This document shows, one piece after another, positions 1 to 11,884 of a stretch of 64,000 nt of DNA (the stretch's first letter is position 1; each line of letters starts with the position of its first letter). A program made the translations under genes and the position numbers. The DNA is from Lepas anatifera (taxonomy: Eukaryota; Arthropoda; Thecostraca; Lepadidae), in contig JAOTON010001351.1 in the NCBI GenBank assembly GCA_034440635.1, positions 1,577,501 through 1,641,500 of the forward strand, written 5' to 3'. The notes beneath the pieces were generated by a model. It searched no databases and was not told the DNA's origin. It worked only from the letters and a program-made list of their open reading frames with translations.

Positions 1-284
1 ATATTTTAGAGAACTCGGTGGGGCCATTATGTGATATTAGTTTCAATCGGATAAGTTCACCATGATCCGACTTATGTTATCTTAAACTTTTTTTGAGGTC
101 GGGTCACTTGACTGTACTGGTGACCTGACCTGAGATGACCTAACCTTAAAATTTTCACAGAAGTTGTAAAAATTATGTGGGAAAAGGTATATTAAGTACG
201 GCGGCGCTACGCGCCGCCGTTTTTCTACTGTCTCCGAAAAACCCGGGGAGGGCGGGTACCCGCCCCCGTCAATGCGCGTGTTAA
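1..284 (+). mobile_element. right end of a TTAA-flanked MITE, cut by the window edge
   Basis: The segment ends in GTCAATGCGCGTGTTAA, with TTAA at 281-284. This matches the termini of fuller copies at 31243-32098, 51493-53209 and 62690-63549. Inside are the family's TGACCTGACC motifs and a GGCGGCGC-type stem. TTAA at the ends suggests piggyBac- or Kolobok-type mobilisation, which is inference because no transposase is present. The left half is outside the window. Confidence 0.6.
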
Positions 285-1050
285 GGTGGCATAAGTAAGA
301 AATGGGGAATCCATCGAATTGAAACTTATACCACATAATGGGCCCACCAAGCGCTAAAACATAGTTTCCGGGATTTTAATATCGATGACCTAAGGTCAAG
401 TACAGACCATGACCTCTCCATTGGAAATTCATGGAATAAAAGATATTGGGTTGTATTTGTGTAGATACAACTATGAATACCTTCATATTCTCAAAATCGT
501 AGTATCCTGTGCCCCTTTCCAGGTTCATTTTGCAATTTTTGACCCGTGACCTCTGAGAGGTCATCTGGGGGTATTTAAGCAGTTTTCAGACTTAGGTCAA
601 TAACTTTGCATGAAATGATGAAACAGCTTTTATTTTGATGCCATTGCGTTCAGGCTGCTATTGCAAGTCGATTGATATGCATATCGACTATGCTAGGTTA
701 AAAAGTGATCTTGACCTGACCTGGGGTCAGGTCATTTTTGTGTTTTGACCTAGTATGGTCATATTCTACATCATTCGATTCGCCGTGACGAGAGAAAGCG
801 AATGGTGCCCAAAAAATGGTTCTAACTCAGCTCTCAGACGCTAGAGCACAAAAACTTTACCCAAAATGCCACTTTCTTTGACCTGTCATAACATGACCTC
901 AATATCGAACTCAGCCAAAAAGTGACTAAGATAGTTTCTTCATGAATTTGTATGAGCTATTCAGCAGCATTCGCGTTTTTTCGCTATCCCGCATAAAGGC
1001 CTAGTTCGAAGGGGTTGTTCAAACACCCCACCTACCGGGGCGAGGGTTAA
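285..1050. mobile_element. TGACCT-rich repeat ending at TTAA
   Basis: The segment follows the preceding element directly and ends at TTAA 1047-1050 after a GGTAGGTGGGG-type terminus in reverse orientation. The interior (about 340-780) has the family's core: GATGACCTAAGGTCA, TGACCTCTCCATTGGAAAT and TGACCTGACCTGGGGTCAGG. Part of it (about 720-1040) reappears at 47482-47815. It is non-coding; short open frames here have no recognisable content. Confidence 0.45.
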
Positions 1051-1480
1051 TAACAATATGACATATTTATATCAAAAGGTACTCCTTGTGTTTCAGTGTT
1101 AGTTACGTGTACTAAAAAAACACGGTTGTCATCACAACTAGCTGTATGCAGCTAATGACATCATGATCGACTTTCCAATGGTTTCAAAGACCATTCAGAA
1201 GAACACGTTCTAACGTGTAATTCTGAACGAAAATAAAGTAAAGGACTTCGCTCCTCAGCCGCAACTAACGCCGTTCGGTCCCTGTAGGTTCACATATGAT
1301 ATGGTACTAGTAGACTAATGGTACCAAGCGGAATGGGTCTGTAATTTTTAAGCCAGAGGGAGAACCAATTTTTAATGGGCTGGATCGTGGCTTGTTTCCA
1401 CAATTATGGACATTTTTCCTCATTAAGGTATTTGTTGAAAAGAACAGTACGTGGTTTGTAGATCAGTATCGCCGTTAGCT
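1051..1480. other. no recognisable gene
   Basis: About 430 bases of ordinary AT-rich sequence lie between the repeat end at 1050 and the LINE fragment. I see no coding frame, RNA gene or repeat unit. Confidence 0.4.
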
Positions 1481-2126
1481 TCAAAATACGAGGGGAATTC
1501 CGTCGGGACCTAGAGGTTTATTGAAATTGAGTGAGTTTAGTGGGTTCAACACTTCTCCCTTGGTGATAACGATGTTGTTTAAAGGAGGGCTGATTTCTCT
1601 GTTTGTGTCCATGTGAGGCTGGGATTGATCATCGATGTGTGGCCTGAATAACGAAGCGCAATATTTGTTTAGCAAGCTTGCTTTCTCTGTGTCCTCGGAG
1701 ACTAAATCGCCGGAGTCATAGACCAAAGGGGCTGTGATGGAAAGTTGCTGCCGTCCTATAATGGTTTTCAATGTATTGTGATATTGACAGGTTTTGGAGT
1801 GCTGCGGCGAGGAGCATGATCATAAGTACATATGGTGTTGGCTGGCCTGTCTCCTCGAATCCTAATCCTCGAATAATCTAAGTGTTTTTTTACATCCGGA
1901 TTCGAGGGGACAGGCCAGCCGACACCTATCTATTGTGATATTGAGATGGATTTTGCTTAAACTGGACATGCGTCGCTAATTTTTTTGCACCATCCATCTT
2001 TTCCAGCCTTCCCCCTGTCACGCTTCTTAGCCAATTTGAATTGCGATTAAATTTACGAATGCTCTTTATAACCTCCGATGTCACCCATTGGTTTCTCCCG
2101 CTGTTAATTTTTAATTGCCTTTTCAT
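1481..2126 (-). pseudogene. non-LTR retrotransposon (LINE) ORF2 fragment
   Basis: Two minus-strand open stretches, 1926-2126 and 1481-1771, are parts of one LINE polyprotein covering the endonuclease-to-reverse-transcriptase linker and the start of the RT domain. The second piece ends in FNKPLGPDGIPLVF, matching the K-S-P-G-P-D-G-I-P block that opens many LINE RT domains. The first contains WVTSEVIKSIRKFNR, typical of the linker. They are separated by a small insertion at 1788-1930 flanked by a 14-bp target duplication. Removing the insertion and one duplication (157 bp) puts the two pieces in the same frame with no stop between them. RT motifs after GPDGIP are missing, so it is a dead fragment. 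The clade (Jockey/CR1-like) is inferred. Confidence 0.7.
1788..1930. mobile_element. short hairpin element with 14-bp target-site duplication
   Basis: The insertion is flanked by TATTGTGATATTGA at 1774-1787 and 1931-1944. It holds a long imperfect inverted repeat: GGCTGGCCTGTC near 1840 pairs with GACAGGCCAGCC near 1908, about 28 bp per arm. Relatives of the left half (GTGCTGCGGCGAGGAGCATG) occur inverted near 7665-7685, and of the right half near 9340-9380. It is non-autonomous. The 14-bp duplication suits a SINE-like retroposon, while the hairpin suits a MITE; I cannot decide. Confidence 0.6.
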
Positions 2127-2391
2127 CTATCACCACTGATCACCACGCTTATCGATCTCTATCCGTCTCTATTAATTCCGACCTCTTCTGTATGGACGCA
2201 ACAAACCCAGTAGCATGCACCTGTCCGAGTTAGTCAAGGGCACGCTCAGCACGGCTCCTCGCGCAGGCAAACCACAGCACAAAGGGGCAGCAGTTTGAAA
2301 AACAATACAGCACGCCCCGTGATGAGGAATTAACGTGCCTTACATTCGCGCGTCCCCAGCTATACAATGGTACAGTTACTGTGCAATTGGC

Positions 2392-3080
2392 TCTCCTATC
2401 ACCCCTAAACGGCGCGCTTCCTAGCACCTGCTACCTCTTTGCCGGGTCACAAGATCACATTCTCCGCAATCCGATGCCTGCTCAGCTCGCGCCGGCACCA
2501 CCCGCTCAGGTCACGCGACAGCGAGGGTCGTCTCCGCAGACCACTCAGCTCCGTGTTTAGGTCACGTGACAGTGAGGGTCGTCTCCGCAGACCACTCAGC
2601 TCCATGGCAGCAGGGGCGGCAGCATACAGAGACAACGATAGGCAAACATAAAATATAAAAGTATGAAAGACAGGTCCCCAGTTAGATATAACGCGCCACA
2701 TACGCTAATGATGACGATGGCGGAAAGGCCAGGCCTTCCGCTGATCTTAGCCTGGACGCGGTGCTGCATATGGCGCCAGGGTGACTTAATGCTCGCCCGA
2801 AATACGGCCCTTGAATGTGCAAAATGGAGCTCGGATAATTTAGAACCAAGGTTTCACAGACGTGCTAAATTTGGCATCAAATCTTTTTAAATTCGCGCAT
2901 CCCTAAACGTATGCAAAGGCGCTATCACAATCCAATAGGGTCTCAACTATCGCCCCTGAACGATGCGCTGCGTGACATCTGCTACCCCTTCGCTGGGTTA
3001 CAAGGTTACATTGCCCGCATTCCGATGTCAGCCCAGCTCCACCCCCTCAGGTCACGTAACGGCGAGGGTCGTCTCCGACA
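2392..3080. repeat. degenerate segmental duplication with a 51-bp tandem pair
   Basis: A block at about 2392-2540 recurs, diverged, at about 2940-3080; both contain CTCAGGTCACG followed by GAGGGTCGTCTCCG. Within the first copy, 51 bp starting at GGTCACGCGACAG (2509) is repeated once from 2560. There is no plausible protein on either strand. Confidence 0.5.
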
Positions 3081-3109
3081 TGACAATGTGTGGAAAGCTA
3101 AACATGCTT

Positions 3110-3260
3110 GCTCCTAGAAGCATCATTTGATAGGTTGGCATCAGTATTCAGTTTTGGAAAAAAACTGCCAAGCTATGCACAGCCAACCCGGGTTCGAACC
3201 AGCATGCTCTGTAAGAGAGCGGAACATCCTACCCACTACACCACGGCTCCGCACGCTGCC
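3110..3260 (-). mobile_element. tRNA-derived SINE head
   Basis: On the minus strand, TGGTGTAGTGG at 3243-3233 fits the RNA polymerase III A box (TRGYNNARNGG). GGTTCGAACCC at 3200-3190 fits the B box, and the spacing suits a tRNA. The anticodon arm does not fold cleanly (5-bp stem, 5-base loop) and the acceptor stem is only partly paired. It is therefore a tRNA-derived SINE head or tRNA pseudogene, not a working tRNA. The body seems to continue toward lower coordinates to about 3110. Confidence 0.55.
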
Positions 3261-4280
3261 GCCACCCCACTAGTCCGGACAGGCGACCCGTTTGAAGGTC
3301 ACGTGACTCTGCCGCCAGTACCTCCGACTGATCGAGGACACTCGCGGTGACGGAATATGGCGTTGAACGCTGGAGTGGGCCAGAAATTAATTTCAAGAGA
3401 AGCGCTGGCATCCCAAAATGTTATTGAAATCGATGTTTCGGAACAGTTAAGATGCAACAATCCGCTGTAACCACTGTGACGTCCCTAGCATAGGTAAGAT
3501 GGTGCTGCAAAGTGTCAAGAGACCGATCAAATTGAGGGGCTGGCTCATCAGTCATTAATTAGTTTGAGTTCTGCATCCCTTGCACCTCATGGGTGAATTC
3601 AGGGAAGGCAAGTGAGGGCACTTGCTCCCTTCCCTAGATTGAGCCTCGACGCCCCTTAAATGGTCGTGGCTTCTCCTAAAATGTCAGTGGCGCCATGATA
3701 AACTTTCGTTTGCCACCCGTTTACTCTTTCCGTCAGGTTGCAAATGAGCACACCACGATAGGTTTTGGTTTATCACCCCTCCCCCTCCTGGCTCGGATGG
3801 CGACCCGCTTTTAATCATGCGTCCTCCCATAAGAAATCCTGTATTTGCCCATTCTGCACCCCCGACAACCATGTTATCCCCCCTCCTGCCAACTTTCTGG
3901 CAATAATGTGACCTCTGCTCCCCTCTCCGCCTCCTGGCAGTAATACTACCCTAAAACACACGGTCCTGCCTCCAATGGTATTTGGGGTTCAGCTCTCAAT
4001 AGTGGGGAGGGATACTTGGTGGCCCACCGCAGCGGAACCGAGAAATCACCATTATGGTGCTTCGCCTCTCTGTCGGGGAGGCTCAAATACAGGAGTTTCC
4101 ACGACTGAAAGTGAAAGCACTGGGTCACTCCACCCTCCCCGGCTGACCCCAGCCTCATCGGTCCGACCCGCTAACCGCTGGGGAGGTCGACCAGCCGAAC
4201 AGGCCACGCCCTCAGAAATGTGGTTCCCAAACTTCATGTTTCCGCCTGGTCGGACACCCCTGGAACGGAACGATACTTTC
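3261..4280. other. no recognisable gene
   Basis: About 1 kb with C-rich stretches around 3700-4200 but no frame resembling a known protein, no RNA gene and no clear repeat period. Confidence 0.35.
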
Positions 4281-5692
4281 GCAACAGACTGTACATACAT
4301 TATGGTGCGCGTTACAACATTTTTTCGAAATCGAAACTTTTTCACGCGGTTTTGGACGGTAGACACAAACATAAGGACAATACTCCAAGAAATCGTCATT
4401 TTTCCCAATTTAAGCAACGGATTTTTGCTTTTTAGCCCTCCCCAGCAGGGCAGAAAGGTGCTCACTAACCCCACAACAGATTTGTCGTCCTCGCGGAGAA
4501 ACGGCGGTACCAAGCGTCACCGTACTTGGCACAGCTTATCATTAATCGATTCCACAATTTCTCCAACAAATTTTAAGTTCGGGCCATGCCGGGTCAGGTC
4601 ACCAAGCCAGGTCAAGTGGCCTCACTTCAAAACATTTTTGGGATTGCATAACTCAGAGCAGGGTTAATCTATCGATGTGAAACCCAAATCATATAGTGGG
4701 CTCACCGGGGGCTACAAACCAGGATTCAGTATTTTCATATTGTTGACCTAAGGTCAGGTACGAGTCATGACCTCTCTTTTAGAAATGCATGGGGAAAGCA
4801 GACATTTTCCGGAAAATATTTCTTTCTCTATATACAGCTCAAAAGGACTTCTTATTCTCGGGATCGTAGCATCGCAGGTCACTCGCAAGGTTCATTTTGC
4901 GAGTTTTCACCTGTGACCTCTGAGAGGTCACTTGGGTCTACTTAAGCACGTTTTGAGACTTATGTCAATAACTGCGCAGTAAATTGCAGTAGAGCACTCA
5001 TTTGGATACCACTGTTTGATTTGTCATTACGAGTCGAGTGATATACATACTGGCTATGTTTAGTTAGACGATGACCTTGACCTGACCCTAGCTCATGTCA
5101 TTTTTATTCTTTGATCAAGTATAGTCATATTGTACAACATTGGAATTGCCATAAAGAGAGGAATCGAATGCCGTTTAAATTTTGGCTCTAACTTAACTCA
5201 CTCAAACGCTAAAGTAAAAAGTGTTCTAAACGGTTCTTTTTTACCTTTAATGACCTCAATATTACTCTGAGCTAAAACGTTATGGGAAGAGTTTCTTAAT
5301 CGGTTCAATGGTCTATCAACCCATTCTCGCGCTTTTTCGCTACCCCACTCAGGAGCCGAGTTTGAGAGGGCGTGGGGGGGGGGTTGCAGCACTAGCCCAG
5401 CTTGTCAAAATTAGTTCCGATGTCGCTTTGCTTTTCAGTCAGAGTGATAGAGTGCACTCCGATTTTATTTATTTGTATTTTAATAAGTTAATATTGCAAC
5501 AGATTCCCAGTTTGCGTTTTGGCAGAAAAGGAGTACGATATCTATGATATTTTCTCCACGTGCAGCAGTCCCATCCGTACCGGCCTCTCATGCTCACGTC
5601 TGCGGTATTTATTTCTGAATAACATAATCCTTCTTGGCAACAAACTTCGGCCATTAATTTGTCGCGTTCAGCACTGTCTCAATCTTGTCCCC

Positions 5693-5881
5693 TTAGACCT
5701 GCTGGTTGTAAACTGTTGATGTAGCCTGGGTGGTAATCTTCATTGTTAGTTCATTCGACTGGGAGTGACGCGGGAAGGCGGGGAAGTTCAGTGGCGTATC
5801 AACTGTGGCACTTAACTGCTCATCACTGAGCTGGGAGAGAATCTGTGGCTCGTAAACTTTTAGATCAGACCAATTGACCAT
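5693..5881 (-). pseudogene. fragment of a transposon-type protein in the palindrome centre
   Basis: The minus frame reads VNWSDLKVYEPQILSQLSDE and later FPAFPRHSQSNELTMKITT. From memory, the P-x-F-P-x-H-(T/S)-Q block followed by a V/I-T-x-A-S-x-x-V block resembles the C-terminal part of uncharacterised proteins common in invertebrate genomes and thought to be element-borne. Its place at the centre of a foldback element fits a remnant of the element's former cargo. The frame stops early and no upstream domain is visible. Assignment is tentative and needs a profile search. Confidence 0.35.
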
Positions 5882-5982
5882 TTCAGTCCATCTGGTAGCA
5901 TCATGACACAGACAGAAATTGCGTCATGCTTTAGGAAAATTATCCAAACATCTGATGAGATCCCCCAGCTCGGGCATTGATG

Positions 5983-6243
5983 TCACCTCCTAACCCTGAG
6001 CTTACTCTGGTGGAGCTGGCCAGGTGGAACGAGTCACCTCCTAACCCTGAGCTTACTCTGGTGGATCTGGCCAGGTGGAACGAGTCACCTCCTAACCCTG
6101 AGCTTACTCTAGTGGATCTGGCCAGGTGGAACGAGTCACCTCCTAACCCTGAGCTTACTCTGGTGGAGCTGGCCAGGTGGAACGAGTCACCTCCTAACCC
6201 TGAGCTTACTCTGGTGGAGCTGGCCAGGTGGAACGAGTCACTC
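5983..6243. repeat. 51-bp minisatellite, 5 copies
   Basis: The unit contains CACCTCCTAACCCTGAGCTT and GGAGCTGGCCAGGTGGAACG, nearly identical in five copies. Because 51 is a multiple of 3, both strands stay open and read as a 17-residue repeat, which is a consequence of unit length rather than evidence of a protein. It lies at the centre of the palindromic element. Confidence 0.85.
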
Positions 6244-7615
6244 ACCTTCTTTTTCTTTCTTCTTTTCTGGCCAGAATTCAGGGCCGGAGTTTGTTGTCAG
6301 GAAAGATTATGTTATTCAGAAATAAATTCCGCAGACGTGAGTGAGTCGGTCCGGATGGCTCTGAGACTGCTGCACGTGGAGAGTGCGGTGCCACGCAAAC
6401 AGTGTGATGTGCTGTTGGATAAAACATTACAATAAACTTCCAACTTATGTATATAGATTTTTTCTTCTCTTTGTATATAGATGGCTTTTATCTTTAACTT
6501 GGAAATTGTTCAACACCTAAATATTGTATTCCTTTTCCGGCAGAACACATGCTATGAATCTGTTGCAATATTGAATTATTTCATTAAAAAACAGAGTGCC
6601 TCCATCACTAAGGCTGAAAAGTAAAGGGACGTTGGAATCAATTTTGACAAGCTGGGCTGGTGCTGCCCCTCGCGAACCCGGCTCCTGAGCGGGGTAGCGA
6701 AAAGCACGAGAATGGGCAGACCATTGGACCGAATAAGAAAATCTACCCATAACTTATTAGCTCGCAGTAATATTGAGGTCACTATACTAATTTCCAAAAA
6801 TGTCTGGGATTGCATAATTCGGAGTAGGGTTATCTATCGATGTGAAACCCATGTTATTTAATGGGCTCACCGGGGTCTAGGTAAACAAATACAATTCAGA
6901 ATGTGACGTGTTTCTGCATGAGAAACAGTAGAATTTGTTCGGCACGTGTCGAACATAACTAAATTGTCTGCCTAGTGCACGAGGTGTGGGAATACAGACT
7001 TTGGAATAGAATTAAAGAGTTTACACCTTCTATGAATTAGAGAATAATGAATAGCATAATCTAACAATAGAGAACGAAACACAGAATGCTTCTTACTAAA
7101 GCGTTTAAGTGAGTTAAGTTAGAGCCAAGATTCAAACGGCATTCGATTTCTCTCTTTATGGCAATTCAAATGATGTAAAAAATGACCATATTAGATCAAA
7201 GTATAAAAATGGCAGGACCTAGGGTTAGGTCAAGGTCATCATTTAACTAAGCATAGCCGATATGTATATCACTCGACTCGTAATGACAAATTAAGCATAG
7301 TGGTATCCAAATGAGAGCTCTATTGCAATTTACTGCGCAATTATTGACATAAGTCTCAAAACGTGCTTAAGTAGACTCAAGTGACCTCTCATGGGTCACA
7401 GGTCAAAACTTGCAAAATGAACCTTGGATGTGACCTGTGAGACTACGATCCCGAGAATAAGAAGTCTTTTTAAGCTTTATATACAGAAAAAGAAACATTT
7501 TCCGGCAAAATTACGCTTCCCCATGCATTTCCAATGGAGAGGTCATGACTCGTACCTGACCTTAGTCAACAGTATACAAAATACTGAAACATGATTTGTT
7601 GCCCCGGTGAGACTA

Positions 7616-7700
7616 TTATAGCAACTCATCATCATGCAACCAGCAACCTTTAGCAACTCATCATCATGCTCCTCGCCGCAGCACTTCAAAACTTATCAAC
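7616..7700 (-). mobile_element. partial copy of the 1788-1930 insertion family
   Basis: CATGCTCCTCGCCGCAGCAC at about 7663-7682 is the reverse complement of the left part of the element at 1788-1930. It interrupts the right arm of the palindrome where the left arm has no counterpart, so it arrived after the palindrome formed. A local direct repeat (AGCAACTCATCATCATGC) occurs twice. Confidence 0.4.
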
Positions 7701-8078
7701 GTTTAAATCCCAAACATTTTTTGAAGTGAGGTCACTTGACCTGGCTTGGTGACCTGACCTGGCATGATCCGAACTTACATTTTTAGGGGAATTTGCGAAA
7801 TTGATTAATGATAAGCTTTACCCTTTACCAAGTACGGTGACGCTTGGCACCGCCGTTTCTCCGCGACAACGAAAAATCTGTAGTGGGTTTAGTCAGCACC
7901 CCTCTGCCCTGCTGGGGAGGGCTAAAAAGCAAAAATCCGTTGCTTTAACCAGAAAAAAATGACAAAATTTTGCCAGACTGTCCTTATATTTGTGTCTTCT
8001 GTTTCAAACCGCATGAAAAAAGTTTCGATTTCGAAAAAAATGTTGCAACGCGCACCCTAATGTATGTACATCTGTTAA

Positions 8079-9057
8079 CACAACCCATAACTCAACGCAC
8101 AACTCGACCAAAAAGAGAAGCTGCACCTGGGGCACTCCACGACAAATCTAATAGCCCCTAAGACTAATTTCCGGGTCTCTGCGACTGACTCTCGGGGCCC
8201 TCCTTACACCAAAACTGAAAGGCCCCTAAAAATAACTCGGGCTCCCGAGAATACTTCTTGAAGGGTGGGGGGGGCTGAGACTAGCTCTGGGGCCCCTCAG
8301 ACCAATACTTGGTGGCACTCATAAGGCTAATTTTCGGTCCCTTCCCTGATAAGCTCTCAGGGACCCCTGAGACTGATTCCCGGGGCCTCATAGACCAAAC
8401 CTGAAGGAGCCCCTGAGAATATCCCGAGGCTCCTGAGGCTAATCTCGGGCCCGTGACACCAGAACTCGGGGACACCTGGGGCATTCCACGACAAATTAAC
8501 AAAGCTATGGGTTGAAATAGCGCCCTCAAATCTCAGATTTTCATGACAATTTGGGACTAGGGTTTTCAGAGGCACTGAAAACGGCTGTAGTATTTTTAGT
8601 CTCGTCCGGATAATGGTTTTGGAGTTATGTCCTCGGGCAATCTAGCATCGGACGCGTGCCTCGAGCCTTTCGCTTGGGTTTTTAGCCATTTAAATTGAAG
8701 GTTACATGAAAAGGCTATAAAAGGTTACATGGAAATCATCGCAAAAATCTAAGAATACAAATATGTAAGTTTATGTACATGAATTGCCACGAATATGTAT
8801 AAGATTCAATTCCAAACTTTTGCAAAGATAAGCATACATCCTTCCTATGTTTTTATTTACTTCAAAACACCTTCATGTGAAAGAGTATTGCTTAAACTAT
8901 ATATAACGCCAATAAAAATGATAAAGTCTCCACAGCGAAATCAGCACCGAGCACCGCAGACCAAGCCCAACGAGTGACGGATCTAGGGTTTCGTTAAGGG
9001 GGCCAGGCTCGGAGGGCGCCGAACCTGGGGGGCGCCGAACCTGAGGGGCGCCAATTT
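8079..9057. other. degenerate GGGGCCC/CTGAGAC repeats, no gene
   Basis: Between 8160 and 8530 short phrases such as CTCGGGGCCCCT and CTGAGACTGA recur with spacings of about 25-40 bases, like an old minisatellite. The remainder is plain AT-rich sequence. No protein or RNA gene is recognised. Confidence 0.35.
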
Positions 9058-9559
9058 CAGTGGCGGATCTAGCCGGTCGGTTTGGGAGGGGCAAACCAAA
9101 GTCGAAAAGCAAAAAAACGTCACGCAGTAAAAAGCTGCGCTAACAATATCACTTGCTAGTAGAATTTTGAGTATTTGAGGCGAAAAGCTAAAAAAACGTC
9201 ACGGGGTGAAAAACATGGGCTCGATATTCTTCTTCCTATCCAAGGCTGACTATACTATGACTGGCCATACTATAACTGAGAATTATTAATATTTACTCCA
9301 TGATTCTGATGAAGGGCTGTGCCCGAATATATAATCTTCAGTGTTTTTTACATTTCCGGATTCTAGGGGACAGGCCAGGGAACATCTGATCAACTTATGT
9401 TCTGTTTGAAGTTGAGAGTTGAAACACCAAAATCTTGCTTATAAACTAAAAAGGAGTAGGGGAAAAAGAAGGTCGATCACTTTGGGGGTCAAAAACATAG
9501 TTTTGCCCCGAGCGTTTCCGTTTGGGGAATGCCTTTTTGCCCCCCTGGATCCGCCACTG
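9058..9559. mobile_element. hAT-like MITE with 8-bp target duplication
   Basis: The element starts CAGTGGCGGATC and ends GATCCGCCACTG. It is bounded by the direct repeat GCCAATTT at 9050-9057 and 9560-9567. An 8-bp duplication with CA...TG ends is typical of hAT elements; no transposase is encoded, so it is non-autonomous. Within it, about 9330-9390, lies a stretch related to the hairpin insertion at 1788-1930. Confidence 0.7.
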
Positions 9560-9567
9560 GCCAATTT

Positions 9568-10925
9568 ACCACCCAAAAGGCGGCCAATGTCAATGACAAA
9601 CGCGTTTAAAAAAGGATTTGTAAATGCTTATTTTCATGAAAGCTTCCTCTTAGTGAGGACATGTTCACGTTTACCATCAAGCATATTTCGGGCCAGCTAA
9701 CGACTGGCACCTTGGTAGAAAATGCTGAAAGCACCCACTGACACTAACTGAAGCACGATGAGCAAATAATACAGTTATCTTTGGTCATGGCGAAAACTGA
9801 GGTGTCGTATCCACCACCTCCACTTATCACAGTTGTCCTGGCTAACGGCTCCATACTGAAATACCCGATTGACGCTAACCTGAGCCTCATAGGCCGCAGA
9901 ACCTCTGCGGGCCTGGGCCCCTGATTTTTGGTGACTTCCCTGAGTTTATATCGAGTCGCCTCAGCTGATCTGGGATCGCTTTAGTTAACCAGGCCCTCAC
10001 ACTGAACTTGAAACCTATATGTCGCCGCTGAAGCCTATTAAGCTTTTCAGGGCCCTTTTTATTGATATAGGGCCCATAAGTGTCGCCACGGGCAAAAAGT
10101 GGGGGCCAGCCAAACTTCAACCTGATGCTGACAGAAAACTTTCAACGTCAGGACCAAAAACTGTTCGAATTTGGGCTCTTCGTTGCCTCCGCAGCGGCTG
10201 GATATAAGAATGTCCGGTTTTCTCTCATTTTGACTGAGATCAGGAAATTTTTGGCCAAAAGTGGGGGCCAGCCCCCTGCCCCCTTTTCCGACGCGTATGA
10301 TAGGGCCCCATCAACAGGTCCTGAGCCCTCTGAGCTAAAAGCTGGGAGCTCTGAGCTCTGAGCCCCAAGCGGGATTAGTGTCCCTTAAGCTGGTCAGGGT
10401 CCCCTGGGTTGGTACCGTTTTCGTTTGACTGATATAGATCCCTTCAGCTTGTTTGGGGCCCGTTGTGCGTATCTGGGCACTAGTTCGTCGAGGCACCCAG
10501 CTAGTCTGGCCCTATTAGTTTTATGGGCCTTCTGAGCTGCTGCAGGGTCCCTTCAGAGTGTCTGGGCCCCATGAGTTGAAAATTGGACCCCTGGGTTAGT
10601 TTTGAGTCTCTGAGCTTATTTAGAAACCGTTTAAATAGGTAGGCACCCCACGCTGGTCTTGAGAATCCTGTGTTGGCACTGAGGTCAAATGAGCTCGTTG
10701 GGGGCCCTTATCTGGGCCCCCTTAACTGGCACGGGCCCCTCAACTGATTTTGGAGACCTAAAATCCCTCCTACCGGATTCCACCCACGCCAGATTTCCTG
10801 ACTCCCTGAGGGCCCCTGGGGGCCATTGGGGATTTTTCCCGCGATCAGCGCTGGGGTCCCCTCCCCGAGACAAAGCTTACAACATGTCTCTGTCTCTATA
10901 CTCTAGCGTCTGCCAGAGTTGAGCT
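9568..10925. other. degenerate GGGCCCCT-rich repeats, no gene
   Basis: From about 9890 to 10870 the sequence is full of diverged phrases built on GGGCCCCTGAGCTG-like words, with no fixed period. It resembles an old minisatellite and is related in style to 8160-8530. No convincing protein frame is seen. Confidence 0.35.
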
Positions 10926-10929
10926 AGAA

Positions 10930-11690
10930 TCATTTTTAGGCACAATTCGCTTCCTCTCGTTACGGTGAATCATTAAATAATCTATAATATGACTATACTA
11001 GGTCAAAACATAAAAATGACCTGACCTAAGGCTAGGTCAAGGTCACCATCTAGCCTAACATAGTCACTATGCATATCAATCAACTCACAATAACAATAAA
11101 AAATGGTATCAAAATACGGGTTTTATCAATTTTTCCTACAAAGCAATTGACCCAAGTCTTAAAAGCTGCTTAGGAAGCCTCAGATGAACTCTCAGAGGTA
11201 ACATGTCCAAACTTGCAACATGAACCGATAAAGAGGCCTAGGATACTATGATTTGGGGAATCCGAAGGTAGGTATTTCAAGCGGCGTCTGCAGACATAGA
11301 GAAATTTTTCGGCAAATTTCCGTTTTACCCCATGCATTTTCAATGGAGAGGTCATGATTCGTACCTGTCCCTAGGTCATCGATGGGAAAATCCCGGAATA
11401 AATTTATTAGTACTTTTTGGGCCCATTATATGGTACAACTTTGAATTCGATAGATTCGCCCTTTTCTTACTTACGCCAACTTAAACATTTTTTGGGGTGA
11501 GGTCACTTGACCTGCACTGGTGACCTGACCTGAGATGACGCAACCTTAAATTTTGAGGGAAAGTTGCGGAATTGAGCAATGATAAGGTGTGACAAGTACT
11601 GTGTCGCTTCGCACCGACGTTTTTTCGTGCCACCGGGAGACCTCGAGGGGGTGTTCAAGCACCCCCAACGGGCCGGAACGGGGCGCGAAT
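10930..11690. repeat. TGACCT-rich dispersed repeat copy
   Basis: This is a diverged copy of the family seen at 4281-8078 and 31243-32098. It has GACTATACTAGGTCAAAACA, TGACCTGACCTAAGG, TTTTCAATGGAGAGGTCATG and TGACCTGCACTGGTGACCTG in the same order. The right part ends in a GGGGGTGTTCAAGCACCCCC hairpin. TTAA ends are not evident. Confidence 0.5.
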
Positions 11691-11884
11691 GCTCTAGAAC
11701 TGGGCTGAGGCCTTACGGCGTAACCCAACATATTATGCCTAATTTACGCTATAACTAGCGCTTGACCTTTGATCAAGCCTTGATCATCAAGGCCAGTGAC
11801 CTTTAAAATTTGACCTGTGACTTTGATCTAAACACTGAATAACCTTTACTTTGATGTAATAGCATACGTTATAATAGGCGTCAT

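Larger units (their letters stand above)
4281..8078. mobile_element. large palindromic (foldback) TTAA-type element
   Basis: Two long inverted arms, about 4281-5690 and 6280-8078, face each other around a centre at about 5700-6280. The outer ends are inverted copies reading AACAGA(C)TGTACATACATTA then GGTGCGCGTT. The right end carries TTAA at 8075-8078; the left has GCAA at the same place, probably a decayed TTAA. Both arms share the GGTCAGGTCACC block, the GATGTGAAACCCA block and the CGCTTTTTCGCTACCCC block. The right arm is longer because of later changes: a direct-orientation piece at about 6790-6880, unrelated sequence at 6880-7085 and an insertion at 7616-7700. It is AGGTCA-rich like the other TTAA elements. 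Confidence 0.65.

Noticed and set aside
3180..3260. A functional tRNA gene on the minus strand
   Set aside because: A and B boxes are good but the anticodon loop is five bases and the acceptor stem does not pair fully, so a SINE head is more likely.
5977..6435. A 17-residue-repeat protein (NESPPNPELTLVELARW) in the palindrome centre
   Set aside because: Unit length 51 is divisible by 3 and both strands are open. No start context, conserved flank or family match supports a protein.
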